Source: Pseudomonadota bacterium
Lineage (GTDB): Bacteria > Pseudomonadota > Alphaproteobacteria > Rhizobiales > Xanthobacteraceae
Direction of reading: 5' to 3'
Assembly: GCA_023387555.1 (NCBI GenBank)
Contig: JAEWHY010000175.1
Coordinates: 1-7,134, forward strand
Length of the DNA: 7,134 nucleotides
In this document: positions 1 to 6,784 of the stretch, piece after piece
Position numbering within the stretch: the stretch's first letter is position 1
Layout of the letters: the number at the start of each line of letters is the position of its first letter
Made by a program: the position numbers and the translations under genes
Notes under the pieces: model-generated
Database searches by the model: none
The model's input: only the letters and a program-made list of their open reading frames with translations
What the model was told of the DNA's origin: nothing

Positions 1-8
1 CAGAAGTG

Positions 9-545
9 TCATCCGCTCGCCATAACCTTTCGCCGCTCGCGCCGCGACGATTTTTCCGTCGTGTTCGCCAGCGCTTCGATTGCGCCAGTGTTCACGGTCT
101 CGGCCTGCAAATCGACGATGTAGGGCAACCTGCTGCCTGCGACATAGAGCGATATCCAGGGTGCGTGCACGGAAATGCGGCCACGCATCCGGCCTTCGTT
201 ATGATTCGAGCTCATGAAGTCGCTGACCGGATGGAGTCGAGAGTTTCGCGACAGGCATCCGATCGTGACCACGAGCACCTGATCGCCCCGCCGTTCGATC
301 CGCACCGCGTAAAGCCGCGTGTACACGATCATGCCGACAAGCGGCACGATACCGGCCAGCGCGGTGATCAGCGCCATGAAGTAACGATCGGCGACGGGCT
401 TCAGAACCCCGCCGTCGCCCGGTAACAACCCATAGGTCTCGGACAGCGACCAGGCCCAATACAGCCATCCGGCCGCCCAGCAGCTCAAAAAAAGCAGAAC
501 TCCTTTGACCTTCAACGCCTGGCGTCGATTTTCGAGAATGACCAT
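9..545 (-). CDS. Unrecognised membrane protein with two transmembrane helices, possibly PH-like
   Basis: I do not recognise this 178-residue protein. Two hydrophobic segments are clear, at about residues 13-35 (rich in Trp and Leu) and 55-77, separated by a short polar stretch with several glycines. A soluble part of about 100 residues follows. It opens with a beta-like stretch (VRIERRGDQVLVVTIG), continues with a polar region containing SSNHNEGR, has another beta-like stretch near residues 127-145, and ends in a very basic tail (SSRRERRK). Two helices followed by a beta-rich domain recall bacterial PH-like membrane proteins, but this is an impression of layout, not a family match. The ATG lies 18 bases after the metG stop, so it is probably cotranscribed with metG. 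Its ribosome binding site is poor. A hand count of the first 360 bases gives about 61% GC, apparently lower than sampled lines of holB and tmk (over 70%). It could be a lineage-specific insertion after metG. Confidence 0.72.
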   Translation of the reverse strand: MVILENRRQALKVKGVLLFLSCWAAGWLYWAWSLSETYGLLPGDGGVLKPVADRYFMALITALAGIVPLVGMIVYTRLYAVRIERRGDQVLVVTIGCLSRNSRLHPVSDFMSSNHNEGRMRGRISVHAPWISLYVAGSRLPYIVDLQAETVNTGAIEALANTTEKSSRRERRKVMASG

Positions 546-563
546 CGCAAACGATATGGACTG

Positions 564-2675
564 CTACGAGGCCCCCGCCTCGGCCTCCACATATCGCGGG
601 AACACCGCGGTCGGGGCGGGCAAATTGACGCCCGATGCGATCCGGTGTGCGTCACCGAGCCTTGCGAAGTCGCGCGCATCCGCCGGCACCGCCAGCAAGT
701 CGAGCAGCTTCCCGGCGGCCGCGGGAATGAATGGCTGCGCGAGGATCGCGATCTGCCGGATCACCTCGGCGGTGACATACAGCACCGTGTGCTGGCGCGC
801 CGGATCGGTCTTGGCGAGCGCCCACGGGGCTTCCGCGGCGAAATAACGGTTGGCGTCGGCCACCACGGTCCAGATCTGGTTCAGCACCTGATGGAGTTGT
901 TGCGTCTTCATCGCCTCGCGCGCGCCATCGAGCATGCCGTCAGCGGCTGCAAGGATCGCCTTGTCGCCTGCCGAGAATTCGCCGGGCGTCGGCATCACGC
1001 CGCCGAGCTGCTTGGCGATCATCGACAATGACCGTTGCGCCAGATTGCCGAGATCGTTCGCCAGTTCCGCATTGATGCGGGTCGCGATGGCTTCGAAGCT
1101 GTAGTTGCCGTCCTGGCCGAACGGCACCTCGCGCAGGAAGAAATAACGGATCTGGTCGACGCCGAAGGTGTCGGCGAGCGAGAACGGGTCGACGACATTG
1201 CCCGTCGATTTCGACATTTTCTCACCGCGGTTGAACAGGAAGCCGTGGCTGAAAATGCGGCGCGGCAGCGCGATTCCGGCCGACATCAGGAAGGCCGGCC
1301 AATAGACCGCGTGAAAGCGCACGATGTCCTTGCCGATCACATGCAGGTCGGCCGGCCAGTATTTGCGGAACGGCTCGCTGTCGACGTCAGGATAGCCGAC
1401 AGCGGTGATGTAATTCGTCAGCGCATCGACCCACACATACATGATGTGCTTGTCGTTGCCGGGCACGCGCACGCCCCAGTCGAAAGTGGTGCGCGAGATC
1501 GACAGGTCCTGCAGGCCGCCCTTCACGAAGCTTGCGACCTCGTTCAGGCGCTCCTTGGGCAGTACGAAATCGGGATGCTTTGCATAGAGGTCGAGCAGCT
1601 TGTCCTGATAGGCGGACAGACGGAAGAAATAGCTCTCCTCCTCCACCCACTCGACCGGCGTGCCGGTCTCGATCGCAAGCCGCGTCCCCTGCTCGTTCAG
1701 CCGGGTTTCGTCCTCGGCAAAATAGCGTTCGTCGCGCACCGAATACCAGCCGGCATATTTGGCGAGATAGATGTCGCCATTGGCTTCCATCTTCTCCCAG
1801 ATCGCCTTCGATGCGGCGTGATGGCGGTCCTGCGTCGTGCGGATGAAGTCGTCATTCGAGCAGTTCATCCGCTCGACCATGGCCTGGAAGCGCGGCACGT
1901 TGCGGTCGACGAGTTCGCGCGCGGTCAGGCCTTCGCGCGCCGCGGTCTGCTGGATCTTCTGGCCGTGCTCGTCGGTGCCGGTGAGAAAATACACGTCATA
2001 GCCGTCGAGACGCATGAAGCGCGCGATGGCGTCGGTCGCGATCGCCTCATAGGCGTGACCGATATGCGGAACGCCGTTCGGATAGGAGATCGCGGTCGTG
2101 ATGTAGTAGCTGCGGCGCGCCGGGGTTTCCACGGGCGCTGGCGTCGCATGTGATGCCGGCATCGGTTGGGACTTTCGCTTTGCCTCGGTTCGCGTGGACG
2201 GCGTCCGCGCCACGGGCGGACGCGCATTCGCTTTTGCGGGTCGCTTGCGTGCAGCCGCTGGCTTCGTTGTCTTCACGGCAGCCTTGGCCTGCTTTGCCGA
2301 AGTGTTTTTGGCCGAAGTATTTCTGGCTGGAGTGCTCTTGGCCGACGTTTTCGTCGCCGCCGCTTTCCTTTTTGAAGGCGTCTTGGCCCTCGTGGTCTTG
2401 GCTGAGGCTTTCCTGGCGGATGCTTTCTTCGCTGATGTTTTCCTGGCGGACGTCTTTTTGGCTGACGTTTTCCTAGTTGACGTCTTCCTAGTTGACGTCT
2501 TCCCGGCCGAGGCCTTCCTGCCCGATGCCGTCTTCGCCGCGGTATTCTTTCTGGCCGATGTCTTCTGGCCCGCCGCCTGCTTTCCGGCTGCGGTCTTGCC
2601 GGCGCGTTTCGCCTTGCGCGCGGCCGGCGATTTGGTCACCGCCTTGCCTCGCTTCGATTTCGATTTCTTCGCCAT
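564..2675 (-). CDS. metG: Methionyl-tRNA synthetase with a long basic N-terminal extension
   Basis: This 703-residue cytoplasmic enzyme charges tRNA-Met and initiator tRNA with methionine using ATP. The class I core starts near residue 188. It shows HIGH at 204-207, GTDEHG at 233-238, WVDAL at 415-419 and KMSKS at 486-490. The anticodon-binding helical bundle follows, with N544, R548 and W618 matching E. coli N391, R395 and W461 by motif context. The connective region has no zinc-binding cysteines (it reads YAGWYSVRDERYF), and no C-terminal tRNA-binding domain is appended. Residues 1-187 form a low-complexity extension with about 58 Lys plus Arg and only two acidic residues, E164 and E183. 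There is no Leu, Ile, Phe, Trp, Tyr, Asp or Cys before Y190. An in-frame TGA lies one codon before the ATG, so no longer start exists. The ribosome binding site is weak (GAG about 7 bases upstream). Met172 is a possible internal start giving a 532-residue enzyme. Function is near certain; use of the extension is not. Confidence 0.97.
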   Translation of the reverse strand: MAKKSKSKRGKAVTKSPAARKAKRAGKTAAGKQAAGQKTSARKNTAAKTASGRKASAGKTSTRKTSTRKTSAKKTSARKTSAKKASARKASAKTTRAKTPSKRKAAATKTSAKSTPARNTSAKNTSAKQAKAAVKTTKPAAARKRPAKANARPPVARTPSTRTEAKRKSQPMPASHATPAPVETPARRSYYITTAISYPNGVPHIGHAYEAIATDAIARFMRLDGYDVYFLTGTDEHGQKIQQTAAREGLTARELVDRNVPRFQAMVERMNCSNDDFIRTTQDRHHAASKAIWEKMEANGDIYLAKYAGWYSVRDERYFAEDETRLNEQGTRLAIETGTPVEWVEEESYFFRLSAYQDKLLDLYAKHPDFVLPKERLNEVASFVKGGLQDLSISRTTFDWGVRVPGNDKHIMYVWVDALTNYITAVGYPDVDSEPFRKYWPADLHVIGKDIVRFHAVYWPAFLMSAGIALPRRIFSHGFLFNRGEKMSKSTGNVVDPFSLADTFGVDQIRYFFLREVPFGQDGNYSFEAIATRINAELANDLGNLAQRSLSMIAKQLGGVMPTPGEFSAGDKAILAAADGMLDGAREAMKTQQLHQVLNQIWTVVADANRYFAAEAPWALAKTDPARQHTVLYVTAEVIRQIAILAQPFIPAAAGKLLDLLAVPADARDFARLGDAHRIASGVNLPAPTAVFPRYVEAEAGAS
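2296..2550. repeat. 15-base tandem repeats inside the metG extension
   Basis: The coding sequence of the metG extension is built from 15-base units. They are best preserved at 2401-2520, where eight consecutive units stay in phase, and degenerate on both sides. On the plus strand the unit is close to GCTGACGTCTTCCTG. Two neighbouring units, 2476-2490 and 2491-2505, differ only in their last two bases. On the coding strand each unit gives five residues of the type R-K-T-S-A or K-K-A-S-A. The 15-base period keeps the reading frame, so units can be gained or lost without breaking metG. The pattern suggests growth by replication slippage. Confidence 0.85.
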
Positions 2676-2706
2676 GGATCACTCGGCCGTCGACAGATGC
2701 GGTTTC

Positions 2707-2735
2707 AGACAAGAATGGCCGCGTCGCGCGCGGCC
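2707..2735 (-). terminator. GC-rich hairpin between holB and metG, possible weak terminator or attenuator
   Basis: In the 82-base gap between the holB stop and the metG start, the minus strand has a perfect 7-bp inverted repeat, GGCCGCG and CGCGGCC, around a 5-base loop (2717-2735). It is followed by the moderately T-rich stretch ATTCTTGTCT (2707-2716). The stem is strong but the T tract is interrupted, so this is at best a weak intrinsic terminator or attenuator that lowers metG expression relative to holB. It could also be a chance palindrome in GC-rich DNA. Confidence 0.35.
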
Positions 2736-2757
2736 CGAATATGCGGGCTGAGAGCTA

Positions 2758-3783
2758 TCAGCCGCGTGCGGCATCGGCAAGGCGGCCGAACGTCCGAAAG
2801 ATCAGCGGCTTGCGATCGAGATTGTAGGTATCGGTGTCGCGCGCCGCGGCATTCAGTTGGTCCCAGATCTCGGCGATCCGCATGGCCTTTGTCTTGTCCG
2901 AGAGGCTCTGCGACAGCTCAGCCGACAGCCAGTCGTTCACGCTGTCCATCACCACCTCGAAGGCGCGGGCGTCCGCCATGGCAAGGCTGTCGGCCAGGGC
3001 GTGCAATTCGCGCATGTCGACGGCCGGCAATCGGCCGAGCAGGCTCATGGCCTGCTGACGCAGCTTGAACGCCGGGCCGTCCGACAGCGAGAGCGCGCGG
3101 CCGACGCTGCCCTCGGCCGCGGCGATCACCGCCTCATCGGGTTCCTCCCCGGTCGCCTCTTCCACCGCCCGCGCCAGATCCTCCGGTGCGAGGCTGCGCA
3201 GCAGCAGACGGTGGCAGCGCGAGCGGATGGTGGGCAGTACCAGACCCGGCGCATGACTCACCAAGAGGAACAGGGTGCGGGCCGGCGGCTCCTCCAGCCC
3301 TTTCAGCAACGCATTGGCGCTCTCGGCATTGAGGTCGTCGACCGCGTCCACGATCACCACCCGCCAGCCGCCAAGGCCGGCGGTCGCGGCGAGGAAGGAG
3401 GCGACCTTGCGGGCGTCGTCCACCCGGATGACGGTGCGAAGCTTGCCGGTGTCGGACAATGTCCGCTCCAGCACCAGCAGGTCGGGATGCGATTGCGCCG
3501 CAATCAGTCCGGCGCTGGCGTGATCGGGCGGCACCGCGAGCGATGTCGCCGCCTGCACCGCCGCGGATTTCGGATCGGGATGCGCGAGCACGAAGCGCGC
3601 CACGCGGAACGCCAGTGTCGCCTTTCCGATGCCGGGTGCGCCGCCGATCAGCCAGGCATGCGGGATCCGCCCGGAGCGATAGGCATCCAGTATCGTGCGT
3701 TCGGCCGCCTCGTGTCCGAACAGGACATGCGTCTGTCGCGGCGGCGAAACGTCGTCGACCACCTCGGCGGGAGCCCGCGCCAT
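2758..3783 (-). CDS. holB: DNA polymerase III delta-prime subunit (clamp loader)
   Basis: The 341-residue AAA+ protein acts in the clamp-loader complex with DnaX and delta to place the beta clamp on DNA. The N-terminal AAA+ module has a Walker A-like loop at 47-56 (GGAPGIGKAT), a Walker B-like strand at 142-149 (VVIVDAVD), the family signature NALLKGLEEPP at 157-167, and the SRC motif at 188-190, which supplies the arginine finger to the neighbouring subunit. The residue after GK is Ala instead of Ser/Thr, and the Walker B Glu is missing, consistent with a non-hydrolysing delta-prime. The zinc module of E. coli delta-prime is absent: the only Cys is C190. The C-terminal third is helical, as expected for the collar domain. 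Its ATG overlaps the tmk stop by one base, a sign of translational coupling. Length is normal for the family. The SRC motif and tmk linkage favour HolB over DnaX. Confidence 0.95.
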   Translation of the reverse strand: MARAPAEVVDDVSPPRQTHVLFGHEAAERTILDAYRSGRIPHAWLIGGAPGIGKATLAFRVARFVLAHPDPKSAAVQAATSLAVPPDHASAGLIAAQSHPDLLVLERTLSDTGKLRTVIRVDDARKVASFLAATAGLGGWRVVIVDAVDDLNAESANALLKGLEEPPARTLFLLVSHAPGLVLPTIRSRCHRLLLRSLAPEDLARAVEEATGEEPDEAVIAAAEGSVGRALSLSDGPAFKLRQQAMSLLGRLPAVDMRELHALADSLAMADARAFEVVMDSVNDWLSAELSQSLSDKTKAMRIAEIWDQLNAAARDTDTYNLDRKPLIFRTFGRLADAARG

Positions 3784-4448
3784 CAGCTCATTTCCTCAAT
3801 GGAAATCGGCGCGGTCGCGGGGTCGAGCTTACGCGTCACGACTGACCAGATGTTTTCGGCGACCCGCTCGGGCGTTTCGGTTGCATCGATCAGCACGCAG
3901 CGCTCCGGTTCATCGATCGCGAGCTGGTGATAGGCCTCCCGCAAGCGGTTGTGGAAGGCGATGTCCTCGCCTTCGAAACGGTCGATCGCGGCGTCGCCGC
4001 GCCTCGCATGGGCGCGCGCGAGACCGGTCTCGGCCGGCGCGTCCAGGATCAACGTGAGGTCCGGCCGGTTCTCGCCGACGGTGATTTTCTCCAGCCGCCT
4101 GATCAGACGCGGATCGACATCGCCGAGCACGCCCTGATAGACGCGCGTTGAATCGGCGAAGCGATCGCAGATCACCCAGTGACCGCGATCGAGCGCGGGC
4201 CGGATCGTGTGTGCGATATGATCTTCGCGCGCGGCCGCGAACAGCATCGCCTCGGCATCCGGGCCCAGCGGCTTGGCCGCGCCGGATAGAATGACATGCC
4301 GGATCACCTCGGCGCCGGGCGAACCTCCCGGCTCGCGTGTCAGCGTCACCGCGATCCCGAGCGCCCTCAGACGCGCCGCAAGGGCCTGCGCCTGCGTGGA
4401 TTTGCCGGTCCCCTCGCCGCCTTCCAGAGTGATGAATTTACCGCGCAT
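3783..4448 (-). CDS. tmk: Thymidylate kinase
   Basis: The 221-residue enzyme phosphorylates dTMP to dTDP with ATP, the step both de novo and salvage routes need for dTTP. The P-loop EGGEGTGKST is at residues 9-18. The dTMP-binding TREPGGS follows at 37-43, then the DRF signature at 95-97 (DRFADSTRVYQG), and a LID region rich in Arg at 145-159 (HARRGDAAIDRFE), as in bacterial thymidylate kinases. Length fits the usual 200-225 residues. The start follows 27 bases after the carboxypeptidase stop, with a weak GGGA ribosome binding site about 8 bases before the ATG. The stop shares one base with the holB start (TGATG at 3785-3781 on the minus strand). Pairing tmk with holB is common in bacteria and links nucleotide supply to replication. 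Confidence 0.97.
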   Translation of the reverse strand: MRGKFITLEGGEGTGKSTQAQALAARLRALGIAVTLTREPGGSPGAEVIRHVILSGAAKPLGPDAEAMLFAAAREDHIAHTIRPALDRGHWVICDRFADSTRVYQGVLGDVDPRLIRRLEKITVGENRPDLTLILDAPAETGLARAHARRGDAAIDRFEGEDIAFHNRLREAYHQLAIDEPERCVLIDATETPERVAENIWSVVTRKLDPATAPISIEEMS

Positions 4449-4475
4449 ACGCGATCCCGGACCGTTCGGACATCG

Positions 4476-5702
4476 TTATAGCTTCTGCAATCCGGCGCGG
4501 AACATGCCGCCAAACAATTCCGCCAGCGCATCCAGCGCCCGCTGATGCAGCGCCCCGCCCTCGACCGCTTCCGCCGCCTGCAGCGGGGCTTCCAGTGCAA
4601 TATTGTCGCCGCGCCAGACCTTGAGCACGCCGATCGGCTGGCCCTGTTCGACCGGGGCCCGCACCGGTCCGCGATAGACCACCCGCGCGAGGATGCGTTC
4701 GGTCGAATTCTTCGGCACCATCAGCCGGATCGGTTTCCGATCGGCGGATTCCAGTGCGACATAGCGTTGTCCGCCACCGAACAGCCTCGCTTCGCCGACC
4801 CGCTGGCCTTCGACGAACAGCACACGCGACTCGAAGCCGTTAAAGCCGAAATTCAACAGACGCCGCGCCTCGTCGGCCCGCTCGTTCGCCGATTTGAGGC
4901 CGTTCACAACGACGATGAGCCGCAGATTGTTCTGAATCGCAGAGCCGACGAGACCATAGCCGGCCTCCTTGGTGAAGCCCGTCTTCAAACCGTCGGCGCC
5001 GATGTTCATCGCCAGCAGCGGATTGCGGTTCGACTGACGGATCTTGTTCCAGGTGAAATCCTTCTCGCCGTACCACTTATAGAATTCTGGGTAAGCGTGG
5101 ATGATATGGCGCGCCAGCTTGGCAAGCTCGCGCACGGTCACGCGCTGCTCCGGATCCGGCAACCCGGTGGAGTTGGTGAAATTCGACTGGGTCAGACCCA
5201 GTTCGCGCGCGCGGCCGTTCATCAGCCGCACGAAGGCCTCCTCGTTGCCGGCGATGCCCTCGGCGAGCGCGATACAGGCATCGTTGCCGGACTGAATGAT
5301 CGCGCCCTGCAGCAGGTCCGACACCTTGATGCGGCTGTGGATCGGGGCAAACATCGTGGAGCCGCCCGACGGCGCGCCGCCGCGACGCCAGGCGTTTTCG
5401 CTGATGATGAATTCCTCGTCGAGCTTGAGGTTGCCTTCCTTGATTTCGTTGAAAACCGTCTCGGCGGTCATCAGCTTGGCAAGACTGGCCGGCGCCACCA
5501 GCGCATCCGCATTCTTCTCGAACAGCACCGTACCGGATTCGGCTTCCACAAGAATGGCGGTGGGCGCCGCGGTCTGGAACCCCTCGTCCTTGGTCTTGCC
5601 GCCGGCAATGGTGGCCGGCGCGGCAAGCGACAGGCCAAGCCCTGCAGCCAGCAGAGACAAAGCGGCGAAGGCGCCGATCGCGCGTGAGGTCACAACATGC
5701 AT
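4476..5702 (-). CDS. dacA: D-alanyl-D-alanine carboxypeptidase, penicillin-binding protein 5/6 family
   Basis: The 408-residue serine peptidase (MEROPS S11 family) trims the terminal D-Ala from peptidoglycan pentapeptides in the periplasm. A signal peptide covers about residues 1-30, with a basic start, a hydrophobic Ala/Leu core and a likely cleavage after A-P-A at 28-30. The three penicillin-binding motifs are present: SLAK at 73-76 (nucleophile S73, K76), SGN at 138-140 and KTG at 240-242. A PBP5-type C-terminal beta domain spans about 285-375, and the last 20 residues (LAELFGGMFRAGLQKL) look like the amphipathic helix that tethers these enzymes to the membrane. It follows rlpA by 71 bases and precedes tmk by 27. 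The ribosome binding site is poor. Paralogues dacA, dacC and dacF are hard to separate by eye, so the family is firm and the symbol less so. In this position it probably works on septal or sidewall peptidoglycan alongside RlpA. Confidence 0.95.
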   Translation of the reverse strand: MHVVTSRAIGAFAALSLLAAGLGLSLAAPATIAGGKTKDEGFQTAAPTAILVEAESGTVLFEKNADALVAPASLAKLMTAETVFNEIKEGNLKLDEEFIISENAWRRGGAPSGGSTMFAPIHSRIKVSDLLQGAIIQSGNDACIALAEGIAGNEEAFVRLMNGRARELGLTQSNFTNSTGLPDPEQRVTVRELAKLARHIIHAYPEFYKWYGEKDFTWNKIRQSNRNPLLAMNIGADGLKTGFTKEAGYGLVGSAIQNNLRLIVVVNGLKSANERADEARRLLNFGFNGFESRVLFVEGQRVGEARLFGGGQRYVALESADRKPIRLMVPKNSTERILARVVYRGPVRAPVEQGQPIGVLKVWRGDNIALEAPLQAAEAVEGGALHQRALDALAELFGGMFRAGLQKL

Positions 5703-5773
5703 CGTACGGACAAACCGACCCTGGCGGAGAACACGCGGACGCCGCCCCCTGGTGATGCCGGGTCAGCGGCGCG

Positions 5774-6628
5774 CTAGTACAAACCGCGCCCGCTCATGAA
5801 TCCGGCACGCGGATCATAGCGCATCGCACCGCCCGCGGAAACCGGCGAGGCGGCGGTGCGCTGCGGACGGCCAGCCGCCGTCACATCCGTGAGGCGCGGC
5901 GATGTCGCCTCGCCGAGACTGTAAGGCCGCCCCGCCGGAACCGGAACTGACCCACCTACGGCGACGCCGCGCGGTGTCTCGGGCAGCGGGATCGGCGAGC
6001 GGCCGGCGGAAGCGACCATGAATGGCGCAGGCGCGGGCTCGCCATGCCGCAGCGTCGCGGCCAGCCGGCGGTCGTCGGAGCCCTCGAGCGAGGCGCGTCC
6101 GATATATTCCACCCTGACGCGAGCGACGCCGTTATCCTTGAAGCCGAGGAGTTGCGCGCTCTTGTGCGACAGATCGATGACCCGGTTGCCGTGGAACGGC
6201 CCGCGATCGTTGACCCGCACGATCAGCGAGCGTTTGTTGGCGACATTGGTGACCCGGACGTAGGACGGCATCGGCAGCGTCGGATGCGCCGCGCTGATCG
6301 ATTCCATGTCGAAGACTTCGCCATTGGCGGTCAGCCGACCGTGGAAATCGCGCCCGTACCAGGACGCAAGCCCCTCGGAGCGGTAGCTCGTGTTCTCCTC
6401 AGGGACATAAGTGCGGCCGGCGACCACATAGGGCTTGCCGACGCGGAACACCCCGCCGCCCTTCGGGACACGCTCACCGAGTTCCACAACGCGCGGGCTG
6501 GAGGCAACACCGTATTTCGGATCGACCTTGCGGGCGAATTTATCGGAAGAGGCGCAGTTTGCGAGCATGAGCGCCGCGGCCGTCAACGCCGCCGCGCGAA
6601 TCGCACCTATCCCCCAAACCGACGGCAT
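5774..6628 (-). CDS. rlpA: RlpA-type septal peptidoglycan glycosylase, predicted lipoprotein
   Basis: The 284-residue protein has a short signal peptide ending in an atypical lipobox, L22-A-N-C25, with Asn where Gly, Ala or Ser is usual. The double-psi beta-barrel domain spans about residues 86-165, opening with GLASWYG and containing VRVNDRGPF at 137-145. E104, D107, H115 and D141 keep the spacing (3, 8, 26) of the conserved residues that I recall for Pseudomonas aeruginosa RlpA as E120, D123, H131 and D157, so it is probably an active lytic transglycosylase on naked glycan strands. From residue 182 onwards the tail is rich in Pro, Ala, Gly and Arg and looks disordered. I see no C-terminal SPOR domain. 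The start is supported by a good GGGGA ribosome binding site and an in-frame TGA six codons upstream. It heads the gene cluster. Confidence 0.95.
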   Translation of the reverse strand: MPSVWGIGAIRAAALTAAALMLANCASSDKFARKVDPKYGVASSPRVVELGERVPKGGGVFRVGKPYVVAGRTYVPEENTSYRSEGLASWYGRDFHGRLTANGEVFDMESISAAHPTLPMPSYVRVTNVANKRSLIVRVNDRGPFHGNRVIDLSHKSAQLLGFKDNGVARVRVEYIGRASLEGSDDRRLAATLRHGEPAPAPFMVASAGRSPIPLPETPRGVAVGGSVPVPAGRPYSLGEATSPRLTDVTAAGRPQRTAASPVSAGGAMRYDPRAGFMSGRGLY

Positions 6629-6631
6629 GCC

Positions 6632-6654
6632 GTCCCCATTAGTTCAATCGGGAC
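6632..6654 (-). promoter_or_regulatory. Inverted repeat covering the rlpA ribosome binding site
   Basis: The stretch is a near-perfect palindrome: GTCCC and GGGAC arms, one mismatched pair, then ATT and AAT, around a 5-base loop. On the rlpA transcript the 3' arm contains the GGGGA ribosome binding site, so folding would hide it. It could instead be a protein-binding operator close to the transcription start, or chance. Confidence 0.4.
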
Positions 6655-6675
6655 CCGAAGGCCCCGCCCCGATTC

Positions 6676-6703
6676 ACCATAGCGTGACGCGACCGCCACG
6701 CAA
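6676..6703 (-). promoter_or_regulatory. Candidate sigma-70 promoter for rlpA
   Basis: On the minus strand, TTGCGT (6703-6698) and TATGGT (6681-6676) are separated by 16 bases. This would place transcription start near 6669, about 40 bases before the rlpA ATG. Both hexamers match consensus only in part and the spacing is one short of the optimum. A GTTAACC element (6729-6723), resembling one half of a CtrA site, lies just upstream; that reading is weak. Confidence 0.28.
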
Positions 6704-6755
6704 ATGGGCCGAACGTCAGATTGGTTAACGGCCGATGTGCGGGTGGTATTTCGAT

Positions 6756-6784
6756 GTTCGCGCGGGTATCTCAGTGGCGCGAAC
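6756..6784. repeat. Perfect 8-bp inverted repeat upstream of rlpA
   Basis: GTTCGCGC at 6756-6763 is matched exactly by GCGCGAAC at 6777-6784, with 13 bases between. It has no T tract on either side, so it is not a typical terminator. It lies about 130 bases before the rlpA start and about 300 before the tRNA, where a regulator site would be plausible. Confidence 0.5.

Noticed and set aside
1035..2153. Long plus-strand open frame (372 residues) opposite metG, with similar frames at 2857-3930 and 4545-5687
   Set aside because: Long antisense frames are expected opposite GC-rich genes with strong third-position bias. Their translations show no domains, while the minus strand encodes clear metG, holB and dac products.
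2296..2550. Repeat array considered as a CRISPR array or mobile-element remnant
   Set aside because: Units are 15 bases, contiguous without spacers, and stay in the metG reading frame, so they are a coding tandem repeat.
2194..2751. Plus-strand open frame of 185 residues, strongly hydrophobic with AEVFLADVFL-type repeats, antisense to the metG extension
   Set aside because: It is the complementary reading of the Lys/Ala/Ser/Thr repeats, whose period keeps both strands open. It has no good ribosome binding site, and the minus-strand frame continues directly into a complete MetG.
6720..6730. CtrA binding site suggested by GTTAACC upstream of rlpA
   Set aside because: Only one half-site is present; the second TTAA at the expected 7-base spacing is missing, so I do not annotate it as a separate site.
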